64,000 nt of DNA from [Clostridium] citroniae WAL-17108 (GTDB lineage: Bacteria > Bacillota > Clostridia > Lachnospirales > Lachnospiraceae), in NCBI RefSeq assembly GCF_000233455.1, contig NZ_JH376423.1, positions 62,001 to 126,000 of the forward strand, given 5' to 3'. Below the pieces are notes generated by a model that searched no databases, was not told the origin of the DNA, and worked only from the letters and a program-made list of their open reading frames with translations. This document shows positions 16,254 through 25,027 of the stretch, piece by piece (position 1 is the stretch's first letter; every line of letters begins with the position of its first letter). Made by a program: the position numbers and the translations under genes.

Positions 16254-17927
16254 ATGAAGAAAGCAGCAATTACATTTCTGGCCCTTATGGCGGCTCTGAC
16301 CTTTTTGTCCAGGGCCCTGGATTCCGTCACGGTCACCAGGGTACAGGTAGGATACGGAAAACAGGGAGTGGTCCCGTATCTTATAGAGGGGGACGGGACA
16401 TTTACGGCAGACAAAATGGCATACATATCACTTCCTGAAAATCTCCAGGTGGGGGACATACTGAAGCATTCCGGGCAGATGGTCTTAAAGGGGGAGGCCA
16501 TCCTTTGTCTGCAGATGGAGAGTCTGGAGGAGGAACGTGAAAAACTTTCCGTGGAGTTTGAAAAGGCCAGGCTGGCCCTTGAGCAGGAGCGGCTCTCCTC
16601 TGTGCCGGTCCCACGGCTGACCGAGGAGGCCCTGGCCGCCCAGTCCGTAGCGGCGGCACAGCGGGCCCTGGAACTAGGCAGGCAGGACCTGGCGGAAGCT
16701 GAGGAAAAGCATGCGTCAGCTACCGCTGATCTGGAACATGATTACATTCAAAAAAAGAACCGCACCAGGGAAGAGGTGAGGGAGGACAACCGCAGAGCCA
16801 TGAAAAGCGCCGGAAGGGCCTATGAATCAGCGCAGGTAGCCAGGGATTCCGCGGTAAGAAAGGGGGAGCGTGAGGTAGAGGATAAGCAGAAAAAACTGGA
16901 CCGGCTGGAGGAACAGGAGGACGCCTCCCAGCAGGAGATCGAGAAAGCGGCCCTGGAACTTGAACGGGCCGAGGAGGATCTGGAGGATATCCGGGATGAG
17001 CAGGATCTGGCAGTGGAGGAGGCCAGGGCAAAGATGTATGCTGCCGAGGAGACATATGAGGATATTGATTACGGGACTGAGAACGCCAAAGAGGAACTGC
17101 GCAAGGCATATGAGGATGCCGTGAAGGCGGAGGACGCCAAGGTGGAGGAAGCCAGAAGAAAAATACAGGACTTGGAGGAAGGACTGTATCAGTCCATGGA
17201 AAAGCTGGAGAACGCCAGGGTATCTGACGCAGGTACTGTTGCGGGGGAAGCTGCCCAGAGGGAGATATCCAGGCTGAGACAGGAATCCATGAAGCTGGAT
17301 ATGGAACAGATCAAGAGAAAACTGGAAAAAATAGAAGAATTGATTGCGGACAAAGGACAGATCAGTTCCAGTGTGGAGGGCGTAGTGGCTGATATGGACC
17401 TGAAGGCGGGGGACAGGATTGAATCCGGGCGCCAGATCAAGCTGGCAGTGGGAAATTTAAACCTGACCTCCCAGGTGGATAAGGAGAAAGCCGGTCTTTT
17501 AAAACCAGGAGCCAAAATGACGGTCAAGCTGTTGGGACAGCAGGCCGGTGTGGAGGCGGAGATAACGTCCGTTGACCAGATGCCGGAGGACGAAACAGCA
17601 CAGGTCACAGCCGCCATGCCTCAGGGACAGGGGAGCCTGGGAGGCAGTGCATCCTTTGCGGTAAACATGGAATCAGGGGCATACTCCTGTGTGATCCCCA
17701 TCGGAGCACTGAGGGAGGATAACACAGGATTTTTCTGCCTGGCTGTCCAACCAAAGAGGACCATACTGGGGGAGGAGATGACGGCAGTGAGGATCGGGCT
17801 GGAGGTACTGGAAAAAAGCAGCACTGCTGCAGCTGTTTCAGGCGCCGTTACACCGGAGATGAAACTGATCACAGAGTCGGACAAAGGTGTGGGAGAAGGG
17901 GACCGTGTCAGGGTGGTGGAATCATGA
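16254..17927 (+). CDS. HlyD/MacA-like membrane fusion (adaptor) protein with long coiled coil
   Basis: 557 residues from the ATG at 16254, 9 bases after GGAG; an ATG at 16248 directly after the upstream stop sits too close. One N-terminal membrane helix (KKAAITFLALMAALTFLSRAL) leads to a lipoyl-like half-motif (YISLPENLQVGDILKHSGQMVLKGEAILCL). A very long Glu/Lys/Arg-rich coiled coil follows (about 85-365). The second lipoyl half (SSSVEGVVADMDLKAGDRIESGRQIKLAVG) and a beta-barrel domain (LLKPGAKMTVKLLGQQAGVEAEITSV) complete the adaptor pattern. In MacAB-type systems such proteins pair with a MacB permease; a MacB-like protein follows directly. Adaptors are not normal parts of CUT1 importers. 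Confidence 0.85.
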   Translation: MKKAAITFLALMAALTFLSRALDSVTVTRVQVGYGKQGVVPYLIEGDGTFTADKMAYISLPENLQVGDILKHSGQMVLKGEAILCLQMESLEEEREKLSVEFEKARLALEQERLSSVPVPRLTEEALAAQSVAAAQRALELGRQDLAEAEEKHASATADLEHDYIQKKNRTREEVREDNRRAMKSAGRAYESAQVARDSAVRKGEREVEDKQKKLDRLEEQEDASQQEIEKAALELERAEEDLEDIRDEQDLAVEEARAKMYAAEETYEDIDYGTENAKEELRKAYEDAVKAEDAKVEEARRKIQDLEEGLYQSMEKLENARVSDAGTVAGEAAQREISRLRQESMKLDMEQIKRKLEKIEELIADKGQISSSVEGVVADMDLKAGDRIESGRQIKLAVGNLNLTSQVDKEKAGLLKPGAKMTVKLLGQQAGVEAEITSVDQMPEDETAQVTAAMPQGQGSLGGSASFAVNMESGAYSCVIPIGALREDNTGFFCLAVQPKRTILGEEMTAVRIGLEVLEKSSTAAAVSGAVTPEMKLITESDKGVGEGDRVRVVES

Positions 17928-18976
17928 GAAAATGGATCATACTTTTCGTTCTGGTGACCCTGTGGGGATACGGGGGGATACAGGCATTGAGTCTGAACAC
18001 AGCAGACGGCCGTATTTTTATGTATTACCGGGAAGGGGAAGGACCCAGGGCGGAGGAACTGGACCGGGCCCTCGGCCGGGAGCAGGGAGAGACGGCCGGA
18101 ACTGAAAGGGAGGATCAAGGGGGAAGCGTTTATCCGGAACTAACAGCCTGGTCCCTGGCTGAGGAGGTAAAGGTGCAAAACCTTGAGCTGGGCAGGGACA
18201 AAAAAGCGGATTGTCTGTCCGTTTACGGCCTGATGGAACTGGCTTCCTGCCGGGAGCTGGAACAGGGGACATACGGCTACAGGACGGACAGGGAGGGATG
18301 TGTCATCAGTAAGGGGCTGGCCATGGACCTGTTCGGGGCGGTGGAGGTGACAGGCAAACGCGTGGTCTGCAGGGACAGGCCATATATTGTCAGGGGCGTT
18401 ACGGATGACCCGGACTGCGTTATATTGATCCCTGCAAAAAAGGAGGAGGGGATGCGCTGTCTCCTTATGGATTATGGGAAGGGCGCTTCCGCAAAGACAA
18501 AGGCGGAAGGGTTTTTGTACCGGTATGGAATGAAAAGAGGGTATGTTTGTGTGGACGGCTCTCTTTTTTTCGCCGCAGCCGGCATGGCGTCTCTCCTGCC
18601 GCTTTGGGCGTCTGCCCTCTGGCTTTGCCAAAAAACAGTCAAGCCGGACCTGGGGGTGAGAGACCGAATGTGTTCCGGCGGGGCCGGTATACTGCTGCTG
18701 GCAGCGGGCATATTCCTTATATGGCGGCTGGGATTTGGGATACCCGGGGATATCATTCCCACCAGATGGTCTGATTTTGATTTTTGGACCAGGAAGTTTG
18801 GGGAACTGCAGTCCGACATGGAACGCATGGGGGAAGCGTATCAGGTGCAGTGGCTGGATGATCTGAAAAAAAGGCTGTTTGTATGCACTGTCTGCTGCCT
18901 GACAGCAGGGACAGGAGGAATAATCTGGCTTCACTGTATGAAATGGGGGTGGAAAGGAAACGGATTTAGAGTATAA
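17924..18976 (+). CDS. MacB/FtsX-like membrane protein lacking an ATPase domain
   Basis: 350 residues, 4-base ATGA overlap with the adaptor gene. Topology matches FtsX/MacB permeases: one N-terminal helix (KWIILFVLVTLWGYGGIQAL), an extracellular domain (about 25-200) and three C-terminal helices (about 205-228, 245-268 and 318-338). The extracellular part carries the MacB periplasmic-core pattern (CVISKGLAMDLFGAVEVTGKRVVCRDRPYIVRGV ... CVILIPAKK). Unlike MacB there is no nucleotide-binding domain in the protein, and no separate ATPase gene nearby. A structural or sensory partner of the adaptor, or a permease using an ATPase encoded elsewhere, are both possible. I know of no named family for the whole protein. 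Confidence 0.7.
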   Translation: MRKWIILFVLVTLWGYGGIQALSLNTADGRIFMYYREGEGPRAEELDRALGREQGETAGTEREDQGGSVYPELTAWSLAEEVKVQNLELGRDKKADCLSVYGLMELASCRELEQGTYGYRTDREGCVISKGLAMDLFGAVEVTGKRVVCRDRPYIVRGVTDDPDCVILIPAKKEEGMRCLLMDYGKGASAKTKAEGFLYRYGMKRGYVCVDGSLFFAAAGMASLLPLWASALWLCQKTVKPDLGVRDRMCSGGAGILLLAAGIFLIWRLGFGIPGDIIPTRWSDFDFWTRKFGELQSDMERMGEAYQVQWLDDLKKRLFVCTVCCLTAGTGGIIWLHCMKWGWKGNGFRV

Positions 18977-19047
18977 TAGGGGTATGGTTTTATAAAATGC
19001 TGTTTGTGGGGGCCTGTTGGGTTGGATGACAGGCATGGGGAGGGGTT

Positions 19048-21135
19048 ATGGAGCGAATCCGCAGGTTTCTGAATAAAAATATATTTATTTTCTCTGTGAG
19101 GCAGGGGCTTTTGCTGACCATACCCTTCCTGATCATGGGGTCGTTTTCTATGGTGATCATGCATTTTCCCGTGGAGGTATGGCAGGTCTACCTGGCTTCC
19201 ATGGCAGGAGGAGTCATACATACCTTTCTGATGGGAGTCTACCAGGCCACCTTTGGTTCCCTTTCCTTTATTTTTATACTGATGATCGCCTATGCATACG
19301 GGGAGGAACAGAGGGTTTATGACAGCACCCATGTATTTTTCCCCGCCGTGTCCCTGTGTTCCTTTATCGCATTCTGCTATCCCACAGGAGGGCTTTCCAT
19401 ATGGGGGCCGGAGTGGAGCTTTACCGCGATCTGCATTGCTTTGGCCAGCTGTTTTATCCTCACCGTGTTTTACCGGTGGGTCTCAGGCCATCAGAGACTA
19501 TACACCGTGGGCGTGGCGTACCATTTTAATGCTTCCATGCAGAGCCTGCTCCCCGCCGTGGCCACCATTGGGATCAGCGGCATCACGGGACTGCTCCTGT
19601 ACCTGGTATTTGAGGATACCAATATTATGAACTTCGGCTCCTACCTTTTTATGCGGCTGTTTGAACATATGGGAAACAGCCTTTTTTCCATGCTCCTCTA
19701 TATCCTCATATCCCATGTGCTGTGGTTTTTCGGGATCCACGGAACCAACACGCTGGAGGCGGTATCCCGCCGGCTGTTTGAATCCGAGGTGGCCGTTAAC
19801 CAGGGGATGGCGGCCCAGGGGCTGGTGCCAACCCGCATTTTCAGCAAGACATTTCTGGACACCTTTGTATTCCTGGGGGGAAGCGGCTGTGCTTTGTGCC
19901 TGGTACTGGCCCTGTTTCTGTCAGCCAGGAAAAAGAACAACCAGCGCCTGGCAAAGCTGTCCCTGCCCGCGGTCATCTTTAATATCAATGAACTGGTACT
20001 GTTTGGTTTCCCTATCATATTCAGCCCGGACATGATCCTGCCCTTTATCCTGACCCCCATGGTGCTCTCTGTGATCAGCGGACTGGTCATGTCCCTTCAT
20101 CTGGTGCCGGTGGCATCCAGGAGCGTGGAATGGACCGTACCTGTCCTGTTCAGCGGGTACATGGCCACCGGGTCTGTGAGGGGAAGCCTGCTGCAGCTGT
20201 TTAACCTTGTGGTGGGGACACTGATATACATTCCCTTTGTACGCCACAGCGAGGTGATACAGGAGGGGGAATTCCTGGCAAAGATCAAGGACCTGGAAGC
20301 AGCCATGAGCCGGGATGAACACTCGGTCTGGGTACGGGATTTCCACTGGAAGACCTATGAGAACCGTCAGACGGCAAAGCTGCTCACATCCGACCTGCAG
20401 TATGCCCTGACAAAAGGGGAGCTGAAGCTGTTTTATCAGCCCCAGATGTACTATGATAAAACACTGTACGGGTGTGAGGCGCTGCTGCGCTGGAATTATA
20501 TGGGCAATACATACATTTATCCCCCTTTGATCATTGCACTGGCTACCCAGAGCGGCTTTATCGATTCACTGGGTCTGACCATTGTGTCCATGGCCTGCGC
20601 TGATATGAAGAAAGCGGAGCGGGAGCTTGGATACCCCATCCCCTTTTCCGTGAACATCCTGCCCCTTCAGCTGGAGGACCCCGGCTTTGCGGGGAATGTG
20701 AACCGGATCCTGAAGGAGATGGATGTGGATGGGAAATACATGACCATTGAGCTGACGGAACAGGTTGCCCTGAATCCGGGTCCCAATCTGGAAGAGCAGT
20801 TAAGGCGGCTGAAACAGTCCGGCATCCGTATCAGTATGGACGACTTCGGCATGGGACACGGCTCGCTGAATTATCTGAACTCGGCTGACTATGATGAGGT
20901 AAAGATCGATGGATCCCTGATCAAGCGCCTTCCGGGCCATGCCCAGACCTGTGAGTTGGTGGGAAATATTGTAAATATGTCCCGCATCCTGAAGGTAAAA
21001 ACAGTGGCTGAATGTGTGGAGACCGAAGACCAGGTCACGGTGCTGGAACAGCTGGGATGCGGAATCTATCAGGGGTATTATTACAGCAGACCCATTCCCT
21101 TGGAGGACTTGATCGAATATGTGAAGCACATCTGA
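19048..21135 (+). CDS. PTS EIIC-like membrane domain fused to EAL c-di-GMP phosphodiesterase
   Basis: 695 residues. The first 400 are a PTS lactose/cellobiose-type EIIC membrane domain with WFFGIHGTNTLEAV and FNINELVLFGFPIIFSP (NINEP-like motif). No EIIA or EIIB domain is present or linked, so it probably senses or binds a sugar rather than phosphorylating it. Residues about 440-690 are an EAL domain with all key residues: EALLRW, the Asn of SVNILP, TIELTEQ, DDFGMG, the Lys of VKIDGSLI, AECVETEDQ and QGYYYS. It should cleave cyclic di-GMP. The ATG at 19048 follows GGGGAGGGG. It is 71 bases after the MacB-like gene and may share transcription with that operon. Confidence 0.88.
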   Translation: MERIRRFLNKNIFIFSVRQGLLLTIPFLIMGSFSMVIMHFPVEVWQVYLASMAGGVIHTFLMGVYQATFGSLSFIFILMIAYAYGEEQRVYDSTHVFFPAVSLCSFIAFCYPTGGLSIWGPEWSFTAICIALASCFILTVFYRWVSGHQRLYTVGVAYHFNASMQSLLPAVATIGISGITGLLLYLVFEDTNIMNFGSYLFMRLFEHMGNSLFSMLLYILISHVLWFFGIHGTNTLEAVSRRLFESEVAVNQGMAAQGLVPTRIFSKTFLDTFVFLGGSGCALCLVLALFLSARKKNNQRLAKLSLPAVIFNINELVLFGFPIIFSPDMILPFILTPMVLSVISGLVMSLHLVPVASRSVEWTVPVLFSGYMATGSVRGSLLQLFNLVVGTLIYIPFVRHSEVIQEGEFLAKIKDLEAAMSRDEHSVWVRDFHWKTYENRQTAKLLTSDLQYALTKGELKLFYQPQMYYDKTLYGCEALLRWNYMGNTYIYPPLIIALATQSGFIDSLGLTIVSMACADMKKAERELGYPIPFSVNILPLQLEDPGFAGNVNRILKEMDVDGKYMTIELTEQVALNPGPNLEEQLRRLKQSGIRISMDDFGMGHGSLNYLNSADYDEVKIDGSLIKRLPGHAQTCELVGNIVNMSRILKVKTVAECVETEDQVTVLEQLGCGIYQGYYYSRPIPLEDLIEYVKHI

Positions 21136-21150
21136 TTCCCGGCTTTTTGG

Positions 21151-21194
21151 TTGACATATGTCTACCTGCATGATAATATTTAAGTAGACGTATG
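21151..21194 (+). promoter_or_regulatory. Promoter with BlaI-type operator dyad
   Basis: -35 TTGACA (21151-21156) and a -10 region GATAATAT (21172-21179). CATATGTCTAC (21155-21165) and GTAGACGTATG (21184-21194) form an inverted repeat with one mismatch, flanking the -10. The arms resemble the TACA/TGTA core of Bla/Mec operators. The first gene downstream encodes a BlaI-type repressor, so autoregulation is likely. Confidence 0.75.
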
Positions 21195-21234
21195 TATACC
21201 TTGCCGAACAGGCAAAAGACCGGAGGTGTTTGGA

Positions 21235-21624
21235 ATGACAGGAAAGGAAAAGGTCAATCTGTCCGATGGCGAATGGAAGATCATGAACCTGCTGTGGGAG
21301 GAACCGCCCCAGACGATCATGAATCTCACCAGGGCCCTTAAGGGCGATAAAGGATGGAGTAAGAATACGGTGATCACCATGCTGAACCGCATGGAGGCAA
21401 AGGGCGCCGTGCGCCATGAGGAGGGGGAACGGGCGAAACTGTTTTATCCTGCCATTGACAGGACGGACGCGGCTTTGCAGGAAACCAGGGGATTTTTAGA
21501 GAGGGTCTATGAGGGAAGCGTGAGCCTGATGGTGGATGCCATGGCTTCCTCCAAGTCCCTTTCCAAACAGGAGATTGAGGAGCTTTACGAGATCCTCAGA
21601 AAAGCAGAGGAGGGAGCGCCATGA
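21235..21624 (+). CDS. BlaI/MecI-type transcriptional repressor
   Basis: 129-residue dimeric winged-helix repressor. The start is ATG 21235, 6 bases after GGAGGTG; a GTG at 21226 lies inside that site. The N-terminal winged helix is clear (LSDGEWKIMNLLWEEPPQTIMNLTRALKGDKGWSKNTVITMLNRMEAKGAVRHEEGERAKLFYP) and is followed by a helical dimerisation tail (LVDAMASSKSLSKQEIEELYEILRKAEEG). It overlaps the M56 peptidase gene by 4 bases. Repressors of this family are inactivated by cleavage triggered by their membrane metalloprotease partner. The dyad at 21155-21194 is its probable site. Confidence 0.93.
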   Translation: MTGKEKVNLSDGEWKIMNLLWEEPPQTIMNLTRALKGDKGWSKNTVITMLNRMEAKGAVRHEEGERAKLFYPAIDRTDAALQETRGFLERVYEGSVSLMVDAMASSKSLSKQEIEELYEILRKAEEGAP

Positions 21625-23741
21625 CAGAGGTCCTGATTTCTTCTTCCGCACTGATCCTGGCTGTCTGCCTCCTGCGCTTTTTACTGCAAAACAGGATCAG
21701 CATGAAGATCCGCTATGGCCTTTGGGGACTGGCCGCCCTCCGGCTCATACTGCCCATGTTCTATCCCCTGCAGAAGCTGACGGATGTGTTCCGGTCCAGG
21801 TTCAGCGTGATGAATGCGGCCCAGACCGTGAGACAGAACATGATTGCCCAGACAGATCTTAAGTATCTGGCTGACAATGTTGCCACGGGCCATGTTTACC
21901 ACTTTGATGCTGCGGACGGGGCTGTCACCCTGGCCCAAAGGGCAGCGGGCATTGACTGGCAGCTTTGGATCATGGTGGTATGGGTTGTGGGAGCGCTGGT
22001 CCTGGGGGCATGGATGACGGTTGTAAACATCCGGTTTTACAGGATGCTGGTGAGCAAAAGGAAGATATTCCATGGGAAGACACCGGGCTTTGTGACAGAA
22101 CGCATCTATACTGTGGAGGGGATGGTATCCCCCTGCTATTTTGGCCTGGGAACGGATGAGGCCATCTACCTTCCCCTGTCCATTGAAGGTGATGAGGAGA
22201 AGCTGCGCCATGCCCTGGCTCATGAGACCTGTCATGCTGCCCATGGGGACCGCTTTTGGGGCATTCTCAGATGTGTCCTGCTGTGTTACTATTGGGTGAA
22301 TCCGCTGGTATGGGCAGCAGCCATTTTGTCAAAGAGAGATTGTGAGCTGGCATGCGATGAGGCGGCTGTAAGGCTGTTGGGGGAAGAGGAGCGGTATGCA
22401 TACGGAAGAACCCTGGTAAGCCTGATCGCCCAAAACGGGGATAGGAAAAGCCTGTTTTCAGCTGCTACTACCATGACAGGAGGGAAACACACTGTCAGGG
22501 AGAGGATCCATGTGCTGGCCAGGCATCCAAGAACCACCAGGCTCATGGCGGGCGTGGTGGTTCTGATGGTGGCAGTGCTTGGAGCATGTACATTTACTGG
22601 AAACCTGGAGGAGACATCCTCAGGTGGAAACCAGGATGCAGTGGCAGGCAGTCTTTTGGAACAGCCGGGGGATGAAGCCGCCGGCGAAAGCCGGCCCCCT
22701 GTGGACAGCGAAAGCCGTCTTTTAGAGGAGACTGCCGGGGAATTACCCCGGGTCCCTGTGGGGGAAGGCGATATGCTGGCTCTTATTAAGACGGAGCTGT
22801 GGGGGAATTACTACCAGCTGACAATGGAACGCAGGGATGCCGGGACCGGTGAAGCTCTGCCCATCTCCTATGACAACGGGGGCACGGTTCAGGTGACGGC
22901 CTATGAGGATAGGGAGGGAACAAAGCTGTCCGGGGACGGGAAACCTGACCAGGGATACGGATATGCTCAGAGCGGGACCGAAGTATTTGTCATCAGTTTC
23001 TGGAACACGGAACAGGCCGGTTCCATCCGGATATCCATTACCCAGGATGGAAAGAGCGTGGATTATCTGTTTGTGACAAAGGACAGGGAGCTGCTGAAGG
23101 CATATACATCCAGCCAGGTGATCCATGGCCCTGACGACACACAGGCATCCCTGGCATCGGCACAGCTGTATCCCAATGCGGTCTGGCTGCGTCTTTTAGG
23201 ATCTGATGAGCAGGAAGCGGCGGATCTTGGCGATAATCACAGGATCCTGCTGACCCTGGACCGGGCCGAAGATAAGGAAAACATGATTGATCCCCAGGTG
23301 CAGAGCAGGTCGGGAAGGGTGATCGATGTACTGTATTGTTTTGATGAGGATCTGTTTCCGGAAGCGGCGGTGGAGGATATTGCGGTGATGGAGGAGTCCG
23401 GGGCCCGCGGGGTTGCCACAAGGCTGGATGACAGCCAGACCTCCCTTGCCGTGTATGAAACTGCAAGAAAGTTCTGTGAGGCTTATATGGCGGGTGACAG
23501 AAAAAACGCGGCAAGGTACAGTTCTTTTCCTGAAAGGGAACTTTCAGATTCAGTTCCCATGGATGATTCAAAACCCGCGGACCTGACGATCCGCTGGGAT
23601 CCGCAGCTGAAGGAGGTATACGCAGAGGCGGTATACCGGTTTTATGCAAAGGGCGAGGAGGACAGCTATACCTATCTGAACCTGGAACTGAAAAAGGCCT
23701 ATGGGGAATGGAAGGTTACGTGGAAGGGCTTTGAAAAATAG
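21621..23741 (+). CDS. BlaR1-like M56 membrane metalloprotease with non-PBP sensor tail
   Basis: 706-residue membrane sensor protease, partner of the BlaI-type repressor. The N-terminus has membrane helices at about 3-22 and 112-135. The zinc motif is His201-Glu-Thr-Cys-His205 (ALAHETCHAAHGD), with the third ligand region CELACDEAAVRLLG. A last helix is near residue 312 (LMAGVVVLMVAVLGAC). The roughly 380-residue extracellular tail is not a penicillin-binding transpeptidase domain: no SxxK/SxN/KTG set is seen. It has a beta-rich domain and ends in an NTF2/DUF4829-like segment (TARKFCEAYMAGDRKNAARYSSF). The signal is therefore probably not a beta-lactam in the BlaR1 manner. The 3' end overlaps a convergent gene by 26 bases. 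Confidence 0.88.
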   Translation: MTEVLISSSALILAVCLLRFLLQNRISMKIRYGLWGLAALRLILPMFYPLQKLTDVFRSRFSVMNAAQTVRQNMIAQTDLKYLADNVATGHVYHFDAADGAVTLAQRAAGIDWQLWIMVVWVVGALVLGAWMTVVNIRFYRMLVSKRKIFHGKTPGFVTERIYTVEGMVSPCYFGLGTDEAIYLPLSIEGDEEKLRHALAHETCHAAHGDRFWGILRCVLLCYYWVNPLVWAAAILSKRDCELACDEAAVRLLGEEERYAYGRTLVSLIAQNGDRKSLFSAATTMTGGKHTVRERIHVLARHPRTTRLMAGVVVLMVAVLGACTFTGNLEETSSGGNQDAVAGSLLEQPGDEAAGESRPPVDSESRLLEETAGELPRVPVGEGDMLALIKTELWGNYYQLTMERRDAGTGEALPISYDNGGTVQVTAYEDREGTKLSGDGKPDQGYGYAQSGTEVFVISFWNTEQAGSIRISITQDGKSVDYLFVTKDRELLKAYTSSQVIHGPDDTQASLASAQLYPNAVWLRLLGSDEQEAADLGDNHRILLTLDRAEDKENMIDPQVQSRSGRVIDVLYCFDEDLFPEAAVEDIAVMEESGARGVATRLDDSQTSLAVYETARKFCEAYMAGDRKNAARYSSFPERELSDSVPMDDSKPADLTIRWDPQLKEVYAEAVYRFYAKGEEDSYTYLNLELKKAYGEWKVTWKGFEK

Positions 23742-24543
23742 GCTGGGGCCTGATGTCTATGATCACCAGTTCCGGAGGATTGTAAATGCGCGGAATATGG
23801 TTCAGGCACAGGCCGCGGCTGACGATCATGGAAGTGCTGCCCAGCTGGTATTGGCCGCCGGCAAAGGGGGGAAAGAAGCCCTGATGAGGGGCCAAAAGTC
23901 CATTGACCAGGCCCGGAATGCGTACCTGTCCTCCGTGGGCATGGCCGGATACAACAAGGTCAAAGCCGCTGTCTCTGTAGTATTTGGTCAATTCAGGCCG
24001 GTGGGACAGCAAGATGGAATAGATGTGGTCATCTGTGTGGGAACAGCAGTGCCAGAACTGTTCCTTCCAGCGTCTGTCAAGCCGTACCGCATGATGGGAA
24101 TTGGTGTAGGCGTGAGGGTCATCCACCCCGCCGATCAACAGCGCCTGGTTTCCCAGGGTGAGCCGGGCAGTGGTTCCGGACAGGACAGTCACGCCATGTT
24201 CCGTGAACATTTTACACAGGGCTGGCATTTCACCGGTCCACTGTTCGTGGTTGCCTGAGACATAAAAACAGGGATATCCCGCTTTCAGGCCTTCCAGTAA
24301 TAAAAGGGTCCCGTCAATGGGCACTTTGTGGTCCGCAATATCCCCGGCCATCAGGATCAGGTCGGGACACTGGCGGCGGATGGCTTCCAGCAGTATCTCC
24401 TGGCAAGGACCGTATGTTGTACTGTGAAGGTCTGTGATCAGGGCGGCCCGCAGTGGCCTGGTGATTTTATGGGTATGTTCTGTATAACTGCGGACCGTCA
24501 GTCCGCAGTAAAATGGATTCGTTATTCTGGTTCTTTTTTTCAT
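23716..24543 (-). CDS. Calcineurin-like metallophosphoesterase (YaeI/YkuE type)
   Basis: 275-residue phosphoesterase. Metal-site motifs are complete: ITDLHS, LMAGDIADH, VSGNHEQW, and GHAHGGQVRIPGL. The family includes UDP-diacylglucosamine hydrolase-like and lipid phosphodiesterase enzymes. The N-terminus lacks a clear membrane helix, so it is probably cytoplasmic or peripheral. It is convergent with the M56 gene, overlapping its last 26 bases. A minus-strand promoter is seen at 24629-24657. The substrate cannot be told from sequence. Confidence 0.9.
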   Translation of the reverse strand: MKKRTRITNPFYCGLTVRSYTEHTHKITRPLRAALITDLHSTTYGPCQEILLEAIRRQCPDLILMAGDIADHKVPIDGTLLLLEGLKAGYPCFYVSGNHEQWTGEMPALCKMFTEHGVTVLSGTTARLTLGNQALLIGGVDDPHAYTNSHHAVRLDRRWKEQFWHCCSHTDDHIYSILLSHRPELTKYYRDSGFDLVVSGHAHGGQVRIPGLVNGLLAPHQGFFPPFAGGQYQLGSTSMIVSRGLCLNHIPRIYNPPELVIIDIRPQPIFQSPST

Positions 24544-24628
24544 ATTAAACCCCGGATGTTAAATAGTAAAAAGGCAGGCCGCATGCATATTCAACAGTCT
24601 ATGAACCGGTTGGGCGGCATATGAGTGG

Positions 24629-24657
24629 ATTATATCACGGAACGAAAAACGGGTAAA
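24629..24657 (-). promoter_or_regulatory. Promoter of the metallophosphoesterase gene
   Basis: On the minus strand, -35 TTTACC (complement of 24652-24657) and perfect -10 TATAAT (complement of 24629-24634) with a 17-base spacer. Confidence 0.6.
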
Positions 24658-24754
24658 GGAAATCATGGTTTTACACTGATTTTACGAAAAGTGCCTCTTG
24701 GATTTTACATGAATTTTATATAATAGAATCATATAAAATACAGTGGAGGTGTGG

Positions 24755-24868
24755 ATGATGAAAATGATGAAAACATACTGGCCCCTTCTGCTGCTGGGAT
24801 TAGCGCAGACAACTGTGTTGGCGGCATCCATAGCAGCGACACTGCTTCTGAAGGTCCGGATTGCCTGA
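24755..24868 (+). CDS. Possible small membrane peptide (37 residues)
   Basis: Short reading frame beginning MMKMMKTYWPLLLLGLAQTT and ending LLLKVRIA, with the stop TGA at 24866. GGAGGTG (24745-24751) lies 3 bases upstream of the first ATG and 6 upstream of the second (24758). A perfect -10 TATAAT is at 24719-24724 with a poor -35. Nearly the whole peptide is one hydrophobic helix with charged ends, like small membrane peptides or type I toxin peptides. It is followed by a 13-bp hairpin (24933-24977) and 30-bp tandem repeats (25028-25117). Expression and function are unproven. Confidence 0.5.
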   Translation: MMKMMKTYWPLLLLGLAQTTVLAASIAATLLLKVRIA

Positions 24869-24932
24869 TGCCTTCCGTGTACAGCGGCCTAAATTCCCAA
24901 AATCGAAACATAACAAATACATCCATATAGAA

Positions 24933-24977
24933 GAAGGTCATTGCCTGCGGGATACGCAGAATCGGGCAATGGCTTTC
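24933..24977 (+). repeat. 13-bp hairpin with inner stem in the 24.5-25.2 kb gap
   Basis: GAAGGTCATTGCC (24933-24945) pairs fully with GGCAATGGCTTTC (24965-24977), two wobbles included. The loop holds a second small stem TGCG/CGCA. It is followed by TTTGG rather than a T run. It could end the transcript of the small peptide gene or be part of a structured RNA. Confidence 0.6.
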
Positions 24978-25027
24978 TTTGGCTTGTAAAATGTAAACCG
25001 GTGCTATATAATTGATACCAAACAAAT

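Noticed and set aside
21621..23741. Beta-lactam resistance sensor BlaR1
   Set aside because: The extracellular tail lacks SxxK, SxN and KTG motifs, so only the protease half matches.
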